Assembly: GCA_022563505.1 (NCBI GenBank)
Contig: JADFNG010000005.1
Span: 1 to 64,000, forward strand
DNA from: Pseudomonadota bacterium
Lineage (GTDB): Bacteria; Pseudomonadota; Gammaproteobacteria; Steroidobacterales; Woeseiaceae
Length of the DNA stretch: 64,000 nt
Reading direction: 5' to 3'
Shown: positions 20,076 through 29,704 of the stretch, one piece after another
Layout: each line of letters begins with the position of its first letter
How positions within the stretch are numbered: position 1 is the first letter of the stretch
Notes under the pieces: model-generated
What the model was told of the DNA's origin: nothing
Database searches by the model: none
What the model saw: the letters and a program-made list of their open reading frames with translations, nothing else
Program-made: the position numbers and the translations under genes

Positions 20076-20962
20076 CAATCCGGAAAGACGTCAGTGGCCT
20101 GGAACACCGGGCCATCGATACAGACCCGCTTCATTGCCGACCCTTCGCTGGTCTGGACCAACACGGTGCAGCCCGCACAGCCACCAACGCCGCAAGCCAT
20201 GTATTCCTCCAGCGACACCTGGCATGGCAGTTCGAATTTGTTCGCCAGCGAGGCGACGGCTTTGAGCATTGGCGTGGGTCCACAGGAAAAAATTTCCGTT
20301 TCGGCGAGCTCATCTTTCGTGAGTGATGTGAGGTATTTCTCGGCAACGTCGGTGACGTAGCCGCGATAGGTTCCGGGAAGACTGGCAAGACTCGCAAGCT
20401 TGACAGGTATGCCCCAGTTTTCGAGTAATGGCATCGTGGCGTCAGCACCTTGCGGCAGCCAGTCACAGGCAATGGCTGTTTGGGCACACTCGAAGGGAAA
20501 CGGTATTTCCGAACCCATGATCACCAGTGGTTGCCAGTTGTGGCGGTCACGATTGAGTGTTTCAGCAAGGAATATCATGGGCGGAATGCCGACGCCGCCA
20601 CCGATAAGCAAGGGTCGGCGGTGCGCAGGTGTTGTTTTAAATCCGTGGCCAATCGGGCCGATCGAACTCATCCTGTCGCCCGGTTGTTTGTTCGCGAGTG
20701 ATTTCAGGCCCTGGCCGACAACCTTGAAAAGAATCTCGATCCAACCCGCGTCCGCATCAGCCCGCATGATCGACATTGGACGCCGCAGTGGAATGCTTGC
20801 ATCGCATTGCAAATGCACGAAGCTGCCTGCCGTTGCGTGTGCCGCACATTTTGGTGATTGCAGCCGCAGTCGGTATTGTTTGCCAGGATAGCTTTTGATC
20901 GAATTTACTTCAGCATCCTCGACAAACAACGTTCCGCGCAGTGACCGTGTTGATGCCGTCAT
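20072..20962 (-). CDS. PyrK-like dihydroorotate dehydrogenase electron-transfer subunit (FAD / 2Fe-2S)
   Basis: RPMSIMRADADAGWIEILFKVVGQG; IGGGVGIPPMIFLAE; CGVGGCAGCTV cluster ligands; adjacent to pyrB. Confidence 0.8.
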   Translation of the reverse strand: MTASTRSLRGTLFVEDAEVNSIKSYPGKQYRLRLQSPKCAAHATAGSFVHLQCDASIPLRRPMSIMRADADAGWIEILFKVVGQGLKSLANKQPGDRMSSIGPIGHGFKTTPAHRRPLLIGGGVGIPPMIFLAETLNRDRHNWQPLVIMGSEIPFPFECAQTAIACDWLPQGADATMPLLENWGIPVKLASLASLPGTYRGYVTDVAEKYLTSLTKDELAETEIFSCGPTPMLKAVASLANKFELPCQVSLEEYMACGVGGCAGCTVLVQTSEGSAMKRVCIDGPVFQATDVFPDC

Positions 20963-21954
20963 CGGGACTGCCGTGATTCCATGACGGCGGCCAGTATGGC
21001 CATGCGCACGGCGACGCCATTCGTCACTTGCCGGGTAATCACCGATTGCGGGCTATCGGCCAGGCTTGACTCAATCTCAATGCCGCGATTCATGGGTCCC
21101 GGATGCATGACAATCGCATCCGGTGCCGCCAGTTTCATTCGTTCGTGGCTGATGCCATAGCGCGCATAGTATTCCTCCACACCCGGAATGCCCTGCACAT
21201 CATCGATGCGTTCTCGCTGGATACGCAATGCCATGACGACATCGGCGCCACGCAGGCCCTTGTCGAGATCGTGCATGATCACGGCCTGCGGCATTAATGC
21301 CGGATCCGGTGCCAATGCCGGTGGTGAGACCAGGCGCAGTTCGCCAACACCCATCGTGGTCAGGCCTTCGGCGGCTGAGCGAGCAACGCGTGAATGCGCG
21401 ATGTCGCCAACAATCGTGACGGTCAGGTTCTCAAATGACCCCTTGCACTGTCGGATGGTCAACAGGTCCAGCAATCCCTGCGTCGGGTGCGAAATGTCCG
21501 CTTCGCCGGCATTCAGGATGCTGATGTGGGGGGCAACATTGTCCACGATATACGCGGGTACTCCCGCACTGGCATCGCGCACGACGAATATATCGATCTG
21601 CATCGCCTGCAACGTATATATGGTGTCAAGAATGCTTTCGCCCTTCTTTCGCGACGAGGTGTTGACGTCAAGATTGAGTACGTCCGCACCCAGTCGTTTG
21701 GCCGCCAGCTCGAATGAGGCGCGCGTGCGGGTGCTGGGCTCGAAGAACAGGTTGGCAATGGTCCGGCCTGTCAGCAGGTTTGTGCGCACAGGGGCATCAC
21801 CAAGCGGACTCAGGTAAGCCTCGGATTGATCGAGGATTTCGCTGAGCAGACGCCGCTCAAGACCGCGCAGGGACAGCAAATGATGCAAGCCACCTTGCGG
21901 CGTTAACTGCAGATTCATGGGATCCGGCAGGTCGTTGCTATTCATGGCTGACAT
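20959..21954 (-). CDS. pyrB: Aspartate carbamoyltransferase catalytic subunit
   Basis: FFEPSTRTRASFELAAKRLGA; HPTQGLLDLLTI; HPGPMNRGIEI. Confidence 0.95.
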   Translation of the reverse strand: MSAMNSNDLPDPMNLQLTPQGGLHHLLSLRGLERRLLSEILDQSEAYLSPLGDAPVRTNLLTGRTIANLFFEPSTRTRASFELAAKRLGADVLNLDVNTSSRKKGESILDTIYTLQAMQIDIFVVRDASAGVPAYIVDNVAPHISILNAGEADISHPTQGLLDLLTIRQCKGSFENLTVTIVGDIAHSRVARSAAEGLTTMGVGELRLVSPPALAPDPALMPQAVIMHDLDKGLRGADVVMALRIQRERIDDVQGIPGVEEYYARYGISHERMKLAAPDAIVMHPGPMNRGIEIESSLADSPQSVITRQVTNGVAVRMAILAAVMESRQSR

Positions 21955-21990
21955 TGGTGCCGAATTCTACCCTGAACGCGACGCTGTTTT

Positions 21991-22437
21991 TCAGCTATTT
22001 TGTGACAACCAGCGTTCCGCGATCAACATGGCTGCTGTGGCATCGATGGTTTCTTTGTCAATCCGGCCGCGGCGTCCCGATGCGCGTTCGCGTTTCAGCA
22101 TTTCCCTTGCCTCGAGCGAGGAGTAGCGTTCATCGATTGACTCAATGGGTCGCTCGAATCTGGCGAGTTCATTGATGAAGCCCTGCGTGTCCTGCGACAT
22201 ATCGGAGGGCGTGCCGTCTGCATGCAAGGGCAGGCCGACGATCAGGCGATCGGGTTGCCACTCGTCGATCCAACGGGATATTTTTGGCCAATCCGGACCC
22301 GCGGGGCCATTGGTCGCAGTGCCCAGCGGACGGGCTGAAGCAGTAATCTGCTGCCCGACTGCCACGCCGATGCGGCGATGCCCGAAGTCGAATGCAAGCA
22401 ACGTTTCAGTCCGCAAGGGCTCAGGCGTGTCCGGCAT
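21991..22437 (-). CDS. ruvX: Putative Holliday junction resolvase RuvX/YqgF
   Basis: LLAFDFGHRRIGVAVG; DRLIVGLPLHADG; IDERYSSLEA; start MPDTPEPLR at 22437. Confidence 0.93.
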   Translation of the reverse strand: MPDTPEPLRTETLLAFDFGHRRIGVAVGQQITASARPLGTATNGPAGPDWPKISRWIDEWQPDRLIVGLPLHADGTPSDMSQDTQGFINELARFERPIESIDERYSSLEAREMLKRERASGRRGRIDKETIDATAAMLIAERWLSQNS

Positions 22438-22984
22438 CGGGCGAAAGGTTGCCGATATCAATGCCCAACACGTTCGCGGCGGAGCGCCAGCGGTGCTCAA
22501 AGGGCACATCGAATACTAATTCAGGGCTGGCCGGCACGCTCAGCCAGGTATTGGCGAGCATCTCTGCTTCAAGTTGGCCTGCATCCCAACCCGCATAGCC
22601 GAGGGCGACGATGGACTTGTCCGGACCGTGACCGGATGCAATGGCATCCAGCACATCCCGCGATAGCGTCATTTGTATATCCGGTGATACACGCACCGAA
22701 TGCTCGAAATCGTCGCATGGGCTGTGCAATACGAAGCCCCGTTCAGTAGCGACCGGGCCGCCATCCAGTATTGGCGCGGCAGCGATGGCTGCATCAGCAT
22801 GCTTTAAGTCCAGTTGTTTGAACAGGCCACCCAGATTCAAGGTCAGCGGTCGATTGATGATGATACCGAGCGCGCCATCGGCATTGTGTTCGCATACCAG
22901 GGTGACCGTGGTACTGAAATTCGGATCCGCCATTCCCGGCATGGCGATCAATAGCTGATTATTGAATGATGCCGCTTGTCGCAT
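22421..22984 (-). CDS. yqgE: YqgE/AlgH family protein
   Basis: FNNQLLIAMPGMADPNFSTTVTLVCEHNADGALGIIINRPL; start MRQAASF at 22984. Confidence 0.93.
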   Translation of the reverse strand: MRQAASFNNQLLIAMPGMADPNFSTTVTLVCEHNADGALGIIINRPLTLNLGGLFKQLDLKHADAAIAAAPILDGGPVATERGFVLHSPCDDFEHSVRVSPDIQMTLSRDVLDAIASGHGPDKSIVALGYAGWDAGQLEAEMLANTWLSVPASPELVFDVPFEHRWRSAANVLGIDIGNLSPDAGHA

Positions 22985-23043
22985 ACCCGCAGTATCAACG
23001 CTGGGAGCCCAAGACTCAACTCCATGCGGGTTTTCGGGGGGTG

Positions 23044-23979
23044 CTAATTGATGCTGGCTGTTGCAGGTACGCCTATGTCGCTGAAGCGCCATTTGTACAC
23101 AAAGTTGAGTTCTGTGTGGTCGAGCCGCACGGCTTCCGGAAACGGATCGAAGGGCGCCGCGCGACGTAGAATATTCAGGGCGGCCTGATCCAGCAATTTC
23201 GATCCCGACGATTCGCGGATGATGACTTCGGCAAGCTGCCCGGATGCACTGATAGTTACTTCAAGCGTGGGGCTGCCGGTCAATCCCTGCAGTGCCGCCT
23301 GCTCGGGAAGATAGCGTCCACCAACGGCCTCTATTTTTCTTTTCCAGCGACTCACATAGCCGGCGATGTTCGATTCCCGGGTATCTGCGCTGATGAGAAT
23401 GCGCCGTTTGTTCTTGTCACGAACCAGGAAATTGGCCTGTATCTCCTGCGGAAGTGGCAAGCTCGCTGCGGCACCGGCTAGCAAGAGCGCCGCCCGTGAT
23501 TCGAGGGGTGTGGGTTCATTGCGAGGATCGTTGTCGACACTGGTGTCCTGATCCGAGGCAGTGACCAGCACCTCGTCTGCCAGGGCGTTTTGAGCGAGAG
23601 AGTCTTTAAGACCATTGCCGTCTTCGCTGCCGGCATTGTCTACCGGAACGCTGCTTTCCAGCGGCGCGGAAGGTCGGGACTGCTCATCGGTATTGCCACC
23701 ACCCAGTTGACTCGCTTGTGCCAGGTAGGCCGCGTCATCCAGTCGTTCAAAATTATTGTCAGGATTGGCAACGATGGTCACTTCCAGGGAGACGACATCG
23801 GAAAGAGCATCACCGATAACGGCGTTGAACGTAATGCCAATGATCAGCACTCCGTGTATCAATGCCGAGAGAAACAGCATGGGCGGGAGCCGATCGGGCC
23901 GTTGCCCGAGCGTCAGTTCGAACGGGTCGAGGGGTGCTTGAACTCCGGCCTCTGCCGCTTTTGAATCTTGTTCAGCCAT
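23044..23979 (-). CDS. TonB-like energy transducer
   Basis: N-terminal TM and C-terminal TonB-type domain (PTLEVTISASGQLAEVIIRESSGSKLLDQAALNILRRAAPFDPFP); upstream of yqgE as in pseudomonads. Confidence 0.85.
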   Translation of the reverse strand: MAEQDSKAAEAGVQAPLDPFELTLGQRPDRLPPMLFLSALIHGVLIIGITFNAVIGDALSDVVSLEVTIVANPDNNFERLDDAAYLAQASQLGGGNTDEQSRPSAPLESSVPVDNAGSEDGNGLKDSLAQNALADEVLVTASDQDTSVDNDPRNEPTPLESRAALLLAGAAASLPLPQEIQANFLVRDKNKRRILISADTRESNIAGYVSRWKRKIEAVGGRYLPEQAALQGLTGSPTLEVTISASGQLAEVIIRESSGSKLLDQAALNILRRAAPFDPFPEAVRLDHTELNFVYKWRFSDIGVPATASIN

Positions 23980-24024
23980 CGGTTTTTAAGGTGTTTGATC
24001 CCAGGTTATCGCACAAACATTGAT

Positions 24025-25065
24025 CTATCGAAGCCAGTTTACTCGCCTGTCCATGTCCGGTGTGAGACGCAGTTCACCGGACGAATTGATAAGAACGGCC
24101 TGCTGAATGCCCAATGCAGCGCAAGTTTGGTCAAATTCGGCCATTCCTGCAACCACCAGGGCGGTAGCGGCGGCATCGGCGAGTATCGGGTCGCGGTGAA
24201 TGACCGTCACCGAGGCAGTGTGGCGTATGGGAAAGCCGCTCTTCGGGTCGAGGATATGCTGGTATTTCTGGCCCTGGTACTCGAAAAATCGCTCGTAATC
24301 GCCGGATGTGACCACGGTCTCTCCGTCGGCAACATTCAGCCAGCCAATCGGCGTATCGGCGATGGGAGAGCGAATGCCTATTTTTGCCGCACGCCCATGG
24401 ATGTCACCGAGGACGGCAAGATCGCCACCAATATTGATGATCGCGTTGTCCACGCCGCCTTCTTTAAGCAGGGCGATGGTGAGATCAAGTATCGCGCCTT
24501 TGGCGATGCCCCCCAGGTCGATTTGCGTGACGGTTGAGCGGCTGCTGAGTGTGTCGTTTTCCCACCGCAGGTGATCGCTGCCCGGCGCGAGTGCGACAAG
24601 CGCCCGTACCGCAGCGTCAGAGGGTGGTGCCCAGGTTTCCCGCAAGACGTTGTCGAAGCCCCACAACCGGGTCAGCCTGCCGATGCCCGGGTTAAATTTC
24701 CCCCGCGAGCGTTTCTCGATGACTGCTGCGCGCCGGATCAGGCGCGCGAGCTCCGGGCTGACATCAATCGACTGCCCGGAAGCGAGCGCTGCATTGATAC
24801 GCTGTAACTCACCCAAACCGGAAAAAGATGCGCGCGCCCAGGGATACCAGTCACGATCCACTTCACGATAGCGTGCTTCGATACGCGCCATAACGCTCCG
24901 GACTTGTCCGGCATCGCTACCGTATATGTTCAGCTCTACTCGCGTGCCGAAGGCAAACAATTGATGCAATGAATCCTCCTGCTGCGTCTCGCAGGATGCA
25001 GCGAGGCAGGTAGTCAGCAGGCAAAGTACTCTGAATTCAGCCCAGCTTCTTTTCGATAGCATCAA
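24025..25065 (-). CDS. apbE: FAD:protein FMN transferase (ApbE family)
   Basis: IDLGGIAKGAILDLTIALLKEGGVDNAIINIGGDLAVLG; HILDPKSGFP. Confidence 0.93.
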   Translation of the reverse strand: MMLSKRSWAEFRVLCLLTTCLAASCETQQEDSLHQLFAFGTRVELNIYGSDAGQVRSVMARIEARYREVDRDWYPWARASFSGLGELQRINAALASGQSIDVSPELARLIRRAAVIEKRSRGKFNPGIGRLTRLWGFDNVLRETWAPPSDAAVRALVALAPGSDHLRWENDTLSSRSTVTQIDLGGIAKGAILDLTIALLKEGGVDNAIINIGGDLAVLGDIHGRAAKIGIRSPIADTPIGWLNVADGETVVTSGDYERFFEYQGQKYQHILDPKSGFPIRHTASVTVIHRDPILADAAATALVVAGMAEFDQTCAALGIQQAVLINSSGELRLTPDMDRRVNWLR

Positions 25066-25993
25066 ACAAGGTGCCCGCGATATTCAAGTGAAAAATATTG
25101 TCCAACTCGCGGATTCCGGTCGGGCTCGTCGAGTTGATTTCCGTCATGTAGTCGCCGATAACGTCGATGCCGCAGAAAATGACGCCTTTTTCCTTGAGGA
25201 CCGGGCCCACCTGGCTGCAAATCCAGCGGTCGCGTTCGGTCAGTTCCCGACCTTCTGCCGCCGCACCCATGACGAGGTTGCCGCGATGGTCGTCACCGGC
25301 CGGGATGCGTGCGAGTGAATAAGGAATGGCTTCTCCGTCAATCAACAAAATGCGCTTGTCGCCCTTGCTTATCTCAGGGATGAAGACCTGGGCCATCGCG
25401 AATCTCGTGCCGTAATCGGTCAATGTTTCGATGATGACGTTGGTGTTATCGTCACCCTTGTTGATCACGAAAATTGATTTTCCGCCCATGCCATCCAGTG
25501 GTTTAACGACGATTTTCTTGTGCTCTTCCACAAAGCGCTTCACATCGGCCATCGAACGGGTAATCAGCGTTAGCGGCGCGCAATCGGAAAACCACGCCGT
25601 GTACGCTTTTTCATTCATGTCGCGCAGCGCCTGAGGGCTGTTGACGATCAGGGCGCCCGCCATTTCGGCTCGCTCCAGGATATAGCTGGTGTAGATATAT
25701 TCCATGTCGAACGGCGGGTCTTTGCGCATCAGGATGACGTCGAGTTCACCCAGGCTAATATTCTGTTCTTCGCCGAGGTCAAACCAGTCATCGAGATCAT
25801 CCCGGACATGCAACCGTCGGCAATGCCCAATGGCTTCGCCGGCCACCAGTTTGAGGTCTGCCTGCTGCATGTAGTGAAGTTCGTAGCCGCGGCGCTCTGC
25901 TTCCAGCAGCATTGCCAGCGAGCTGTCTTTCTTCGCTGAGATCGCCTCAATCGGGTCCATGACAATTCCGAGTCGAATCTTTTTGTTCGGCAT
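25037..25993 (-). CDS. gshB: Glutathione synthetase
   Basis: LGIVMDPIEAISAKKDSSLAMLLEAERRGYELHYM; VVKPLDGMGGKSIFVI; EINSTSPTGIREL; start MPNKKIRLG at 25993. Confidence 0.95.
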   Translation of the reverse strand: MPNKKIRLGIVMDPIEAISAKKDSSLAMLLEAERRGYELHYMQQADLKLVAGEAIGHCRRLHVRDDLDDWFDLGEEQNISLGELDVILMRKDPPFDMEYIYTSYILERAEMAGALIVNSPQALRDMNEKAYTAWFSDCAPLTLITRSMADVKRFVEEHKKIVVKPLDGMGGKSIFVINKGDDNTNVIIETLTDYGTRFAMAQVFIPEISKGDKRILLIDGEAIPYSLARIPAGDDHRGNLVMGAAAEGRELTERDRWICSQVGPVLKEKGVIFCGIDVIGDYMTEINSTSPTGIRELDNIFHLNIAGTLFDAIEKKLG

Positions 25994-26329
25994 ATGCGCC
26001 CTGTCTGCTGGTTTGGAGAAAGCTTGCTGCCCCTGTATGGGGCAACCCATGATCTGCGAAGGTAACTATACAGTGTGGGTCGGCTTCACCAAACTGAAAA
26101 CGGCCGCCTCAGCGCGGTTTTGCGTGGCTCGGCAGGCATCAATACCCGTGTTGCGAAGTGCCCGCTCTCCAGCACCGAATACGCTGTGGTCATGCGGGCT
26201 GCCGAGCATGTCGTAGCGGCAAAATGGTCAATGTGGTACAAGTTATTCTGCACAGGCTTAATATTATGGAAACTAGTACTCCGTCAAGGTGATAATTGCG
26301 GACGGCCACAAATTGGGCGAGGATATCCA

Positions 26330-26731
26330 GTGTCAACCAATGCAGTTCGCAGTCTGAACGGACTCAAGATACTTGTTGTGGACGATAGCAAGACCATCCG
26401 TCGTACGGCGGAAACGCTGCTATCCAAGGAGGGTTGCCAGGTCATCACGGCCATTGACGGTTTTGATGCCTTGTCGAAGATAGCGGATCACCAACCGGAC
26501 ATTATTTTTGTGGACATCATGATGCCCCGGCTCGACGGTTATCAGACCTGTTCCCTGATCAAGCACAACAAGGTTTTCAAGGAAACGCCGGTCATTATGC
26601 TGTCGAGCAAAGACGGCTTGTTCGATCGGGCGCGCGGACGGATTGTCGGCTGCGATGAGTACCTGACCAAACCGTTCACCAAGGACGAATTGCTCGGCGC
26701 GATTTCAAACCAGATCAACAAGGGAGTTTGA
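26330..26731 (+). CDS. pilG: Twitching motility response regulator PilG
   Basis: LKILVVDDSKTIRRTAETLLSKEGC...FVDIMMPRLDGYQTC; GTG start inferred at 26330. Confidence 0.92.
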   Translation: MSTNAVRSLNGLKILVVDDSKTIRRTAETLLSKEGCQVITAIDGFDALSKIADHQPDIIFVDIMMPRLDGYQTCSLIKHNKVFKETPVIMLSSKDGLFDRARGRIVGCDEYLTKPFTKDELLGAISNQINKGV

Positions 26732-26733
26732 GT

Positions 26734-27099
26734 ATGGCTCTGGTTCTCATTATCGACGACTCGCCAACAGAGCTGCATCTGTTCCAGAACATGCTGGAGA
26801 AGCACGGTTTTCAGACGCTGGTTGCTGACAGTGGCGAGGACGGCATACGCCAGGCGCAGACAGCCGCCCCTGACTGCATTCTGATGGACGTTGTCATGCC
26901 GGGCATGAACGGCTTCCAGGCCACGCGCAAGTTGTCCAAGGACCCCGGCACTGCCAACATCCCGGTCATCATGATAACCAGCAAGGATGCGGATACCGAC
27001 AAGATATGGGGTATGCGGCAAGGCGCGGTGGAGTATCTCGTCAAGCCGGTGACAGACAAGCAACTGGTTGAAAAAATTAATGCCGCGCTGGCCGGCTAA
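26734..27099 (+). CDS. pilH: Twitching motility response regulator PilH
   Basis: MALVLIIDDSPTELHLFQNMLEKHGF...LMDVVMPGMNGFQATR. Confidence 0.93.
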   Translation: MALVLIIDDSPTELHLFQNMLEKHGFQTLVADSGEDGIRQAQTAAPDCILMDVVMPGMNGFQATRKLSKDPGTANIPVIMITSKDADTDKIWGMRQGAVEYLVKPVTDKQLVEKINAALAG

Positions 27100-27663
27100 A
27101 TGAACGAAGCGGTGGATCTCGAGGCGCTGGTTGATCAGCCGTTTGCGCTTTTGCAGGAAATGGAGAAACGCAGTCGTGCTGCTGTTGCGGGCAAAGACGC
27201 GGGCGAGTTGCCGGAGGAGTGGGTTGGTATCGGTTTTCGGATCGGCCAGGAGCAATTCGTCGCGGACCGCGACCAGGTGCGTGAGGTGCTGATGTTGCCC
27301 GAATTGATGACCCGTGTTCCCGGCGCAAAACGTTGGGTACTTGGCATTGCCAATCTTCGCGGTCACCTGCTGCCACTGATCGATCTGAAAATGTTACTGG
27401 GCAGCGGCCGGACCACATTGCGTCGCGCGACGCGGGTGATATCGGTCAATCACCGCGATATTCCCGCCGGGCTGGTCGTCGACGAAGTGTTCGGATTTCG
27501 ACGCTTTACCCGTCATGAATTTAGCGGTGAACCACCGGACACGGCGGTTCGTTGTGATCGTTTTCTGCACGGTGCGTATCAGCGCGGCCAGGATAACTGG
27601 CCGGTGTTCGGCCTGTACGACCTGATTGAAAGCGGTTCGTTTCTTCAGGCCGCTGCCGACTGA
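27100..27663 (+). CDS. pilI: CheW-like chemotaxis protein PilI
   Basis: CheW-like domain (RVPGAKRWVLGIANLRGHLLPLIDLKMLLG) between pilH and pilJ. Confidence 0.9.
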   Translation: MNEAVDLEALVDQPFALLQEMEKRSRAAVAGKDAGELPEEWVGIGFRIGQEQFVADRDQVREVLMLPELMTRVPGAKRWVLGIANLRGHLLPLIDLKMLLGSGRTTLRRATRVISVNHRDIPAGLVVDEVFGFRRFTRHEFSGEPPDTAVRCDRFLHGAYQRGQDNWPVFGLYDLIESGSFLQAAAD

Positions 27664-27704
27664 TGGCGCAGCGATTGACAATATGAGTGACTGATTGAAA
27701 AGCC

Positions 27705-29699
27705 ATGGCTGAAAATTCCAAGAATGCATCCACTTTTAAAGTTATTACGGCGATTCTGGTCGTTCTTATATTGGCTGCGGCTGCCCTGATGTATCTGCAG
27801 CCTGGCAAGGGTGACGGTGTTGATGCGTCACAATTGACGCTCGCGGTGCTGTCGCAAGGCATTCCGTTGCATGCCAATGATGCTCTGGCGGGCGGTGCAA
27901 GCGGATTCCAGCGCCTCGAAGCCGACTTGAACGAGCTGCGTTCGTTACGGGGATCGACGTCAGGTGCTCGCAAGCAATGGGACCAGCTCTCCAGGGGTGC
28001 CAACGCGGTTCTTGAACGGCGAGCATCTCTGCAGGCGATCCATAATGCCGCGGCCTTTGTGGAGCAGGGTATGCCACGTCTGCTGACGGCGGCCGACGAT
28101 CTGCTTGACGAGTCCGGCGCAACCGCGATCATCCAGCAATTTCAGCAGCGCGGCGCTGCCTTGCAACGCGCACTCAGTGATCTGCAGCACAGCGCTGACG
28201 CAGCGACTGCCGCAGCGGACATCGCCACAAACCTGGTTTTTCTGCGCCAGGTGATCGACGCTTTGTCGGCTGCTGACAGTGACCTGGATGTCGCGGCGCT
28301 GAATGCCGGCATCATTGAGGCGACGCTCACGCCCATGGCGGCTGATCTTGCGGAAATCGAATTACAGATCAACCAGGCATTGAGCGGCATTGACGCGCTC
28401 GATGGTTTGCGGGCCGATATCGATGCAGTGAACGCTGCCGCCAGCTCACTTTATGATGCTGCACTCTCGGGTGCATCCCGTTCATCCCTGCCCGCCTTCC
28501 TCGCGCAGCCCATTATCTGGCTTGGCATGCTGGGCGCTGCATTGATTCTGTTGCTTGTCTTGTTCGTGCTGTATTCAAAGTCTGCCGTATTCGAGCAAAT
28601 GGCGCGTGTTCAGGCCGAGCAGAACGATCGCAATCAGCAGGCCATTCTCCGTTTGCTGGATGAGCTTGGCAGCCTTGCCGACGGCGACCTCACGGTTGAG
28701 GCGACGGTTACCGAAGATATTACCGGCGCGATCGCAGATTCCATCAATTACGCCATCGAAAAATTGCGCGAACTGGTTGCAACAATCAATGAGACGGCAA
28801 TCCTGGTTGATTCGGCCGCGAAACAGACGGAGAGCATGGCAACCCAACTCTCGAAGGCATCGGAAAATCAGAGTCGGGAAATCGCGGCAGCCACGGAATC
28901 CATCGTCTCAATGGCTGGCTCGATCGAGGAAGTATCCGGAGACGCAGAGCGCTCATCCGACGTTGCACGCCATTCCGTGGATGTCGCGCACAAGGGCGGT
29001 GTGGCAGTCAGGCGGACGATTGAGGGCATGAATACGATTAGAGAGACTATTCAGGATACGTCCAAACGCATCAAACGACTGGGTGAAAGCTCGCAGGAAA
29101 TCGGCAATATCGTAGAACTCATCAATGACATCGCCGAGCAAACCAACATCCTCGCACTGAACGCCTCAATCCAGGCCTCCATGGCGGGCGAAGCCGGCCG
29201 CGGTTTTGCCGTGGTTGCGGACGAAGTGCAGCGGCTCGCGGAGCGATCCACCAATGCCACCCGGCAGATTGAAGTCCTGGTGCGAACCATTCAGGCAGAC
29301 ACCAATGAGGCCGTGGTCTCAATGGAACGGAGTACGACCGACGTGGTCGGCGGGGCGCTGCTGGCAGAAAATGCCGGTGCCGCACTTGATGAGATCGAGC
29401 AGGTGTCCAACCAGATCGCCAATTTGGTGCAAAACATTTCGGGTTCGGCCCGGCAACAGGCCGCTGCTGCCGCAGACGTGACCCGGCGGACATCCAGGCT
29501 GAAGGAAATCGGCGATCAGACGGCTCGCGCGACAACCGCGACCGCCGCATCTATTTCAAAGCTGTCAGTGCTTGCGACGCAACTCAGACAGACGGTGGCT
29601 GGCTTCACACTGCCTAGCTCGTCACTGGAAACCAGTGCTTTAGCGGGCTCCAGAGCCCCTGTTCCGCAATTATCGGTCGGGGATAAGGCGACGGGCTGA
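27705..29699 (+). CDS. pilJ: Methyl-accepting chemotaxis protein PilJ
   Basis: Two TMs; MCP signalling hairpin (IAEQTNILALNASIQASMAGEAGRGFAVVADEVQRLAERS). Confidence 0.94.
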   Translation: MAENSKNASTFKVITAILVVLILAAAALMYLQPGKGDGVDASQLTLAVLSQGIPLHANDALAGGASGFQRLEADLNELRSLRGSTSGARKQWDQLSRGANAVLERRASLQAIHNAAAFVEQGMPRLLTAADDLLDESGATAIIQQFQQRGAALQRALSDLQHSADAATAAADIATNLVFLRQVIDALSAADSDLDVAALNAGIIEATLTPMAADLAEIELQINQALSGIDALDGLRADIDAVNAAASSLYDAALSGASRSSLPAFLAQPIIWLGMLGAALILLLVLFVLYSKSAVFEQMARVQAEQNDRNQQAILRLLDELGSLADGDLTVEATVTEDITGAIADSINYAIEKLRELVATINETAILVDSAAKQTESMATQLSKASENQSREIAAATESIVSMAGSIEEVSGDAERSSDVARHSVDVAHKGGVAVRRTIEGMNTIRETIQDTSKRIKRLGESSQEIGNIVELINDIAEQTNILALNASIQASMAGEAGRGFAVVADEVQRLAERSTNATRQIEVLVRTIQADTNEAVVSMERSTTDVVGGALLAENAGAALDEIEQVSNQIANLVQNISGSARQQAAAAADVTRRTSRLKEIGDQTARATTATAASISKLSVLATQLRQTVAGFTLPSSSLETSALAGSRAPVPQLSVGDKATG

Positions 29700-29704
29700 T
29701 CTCG

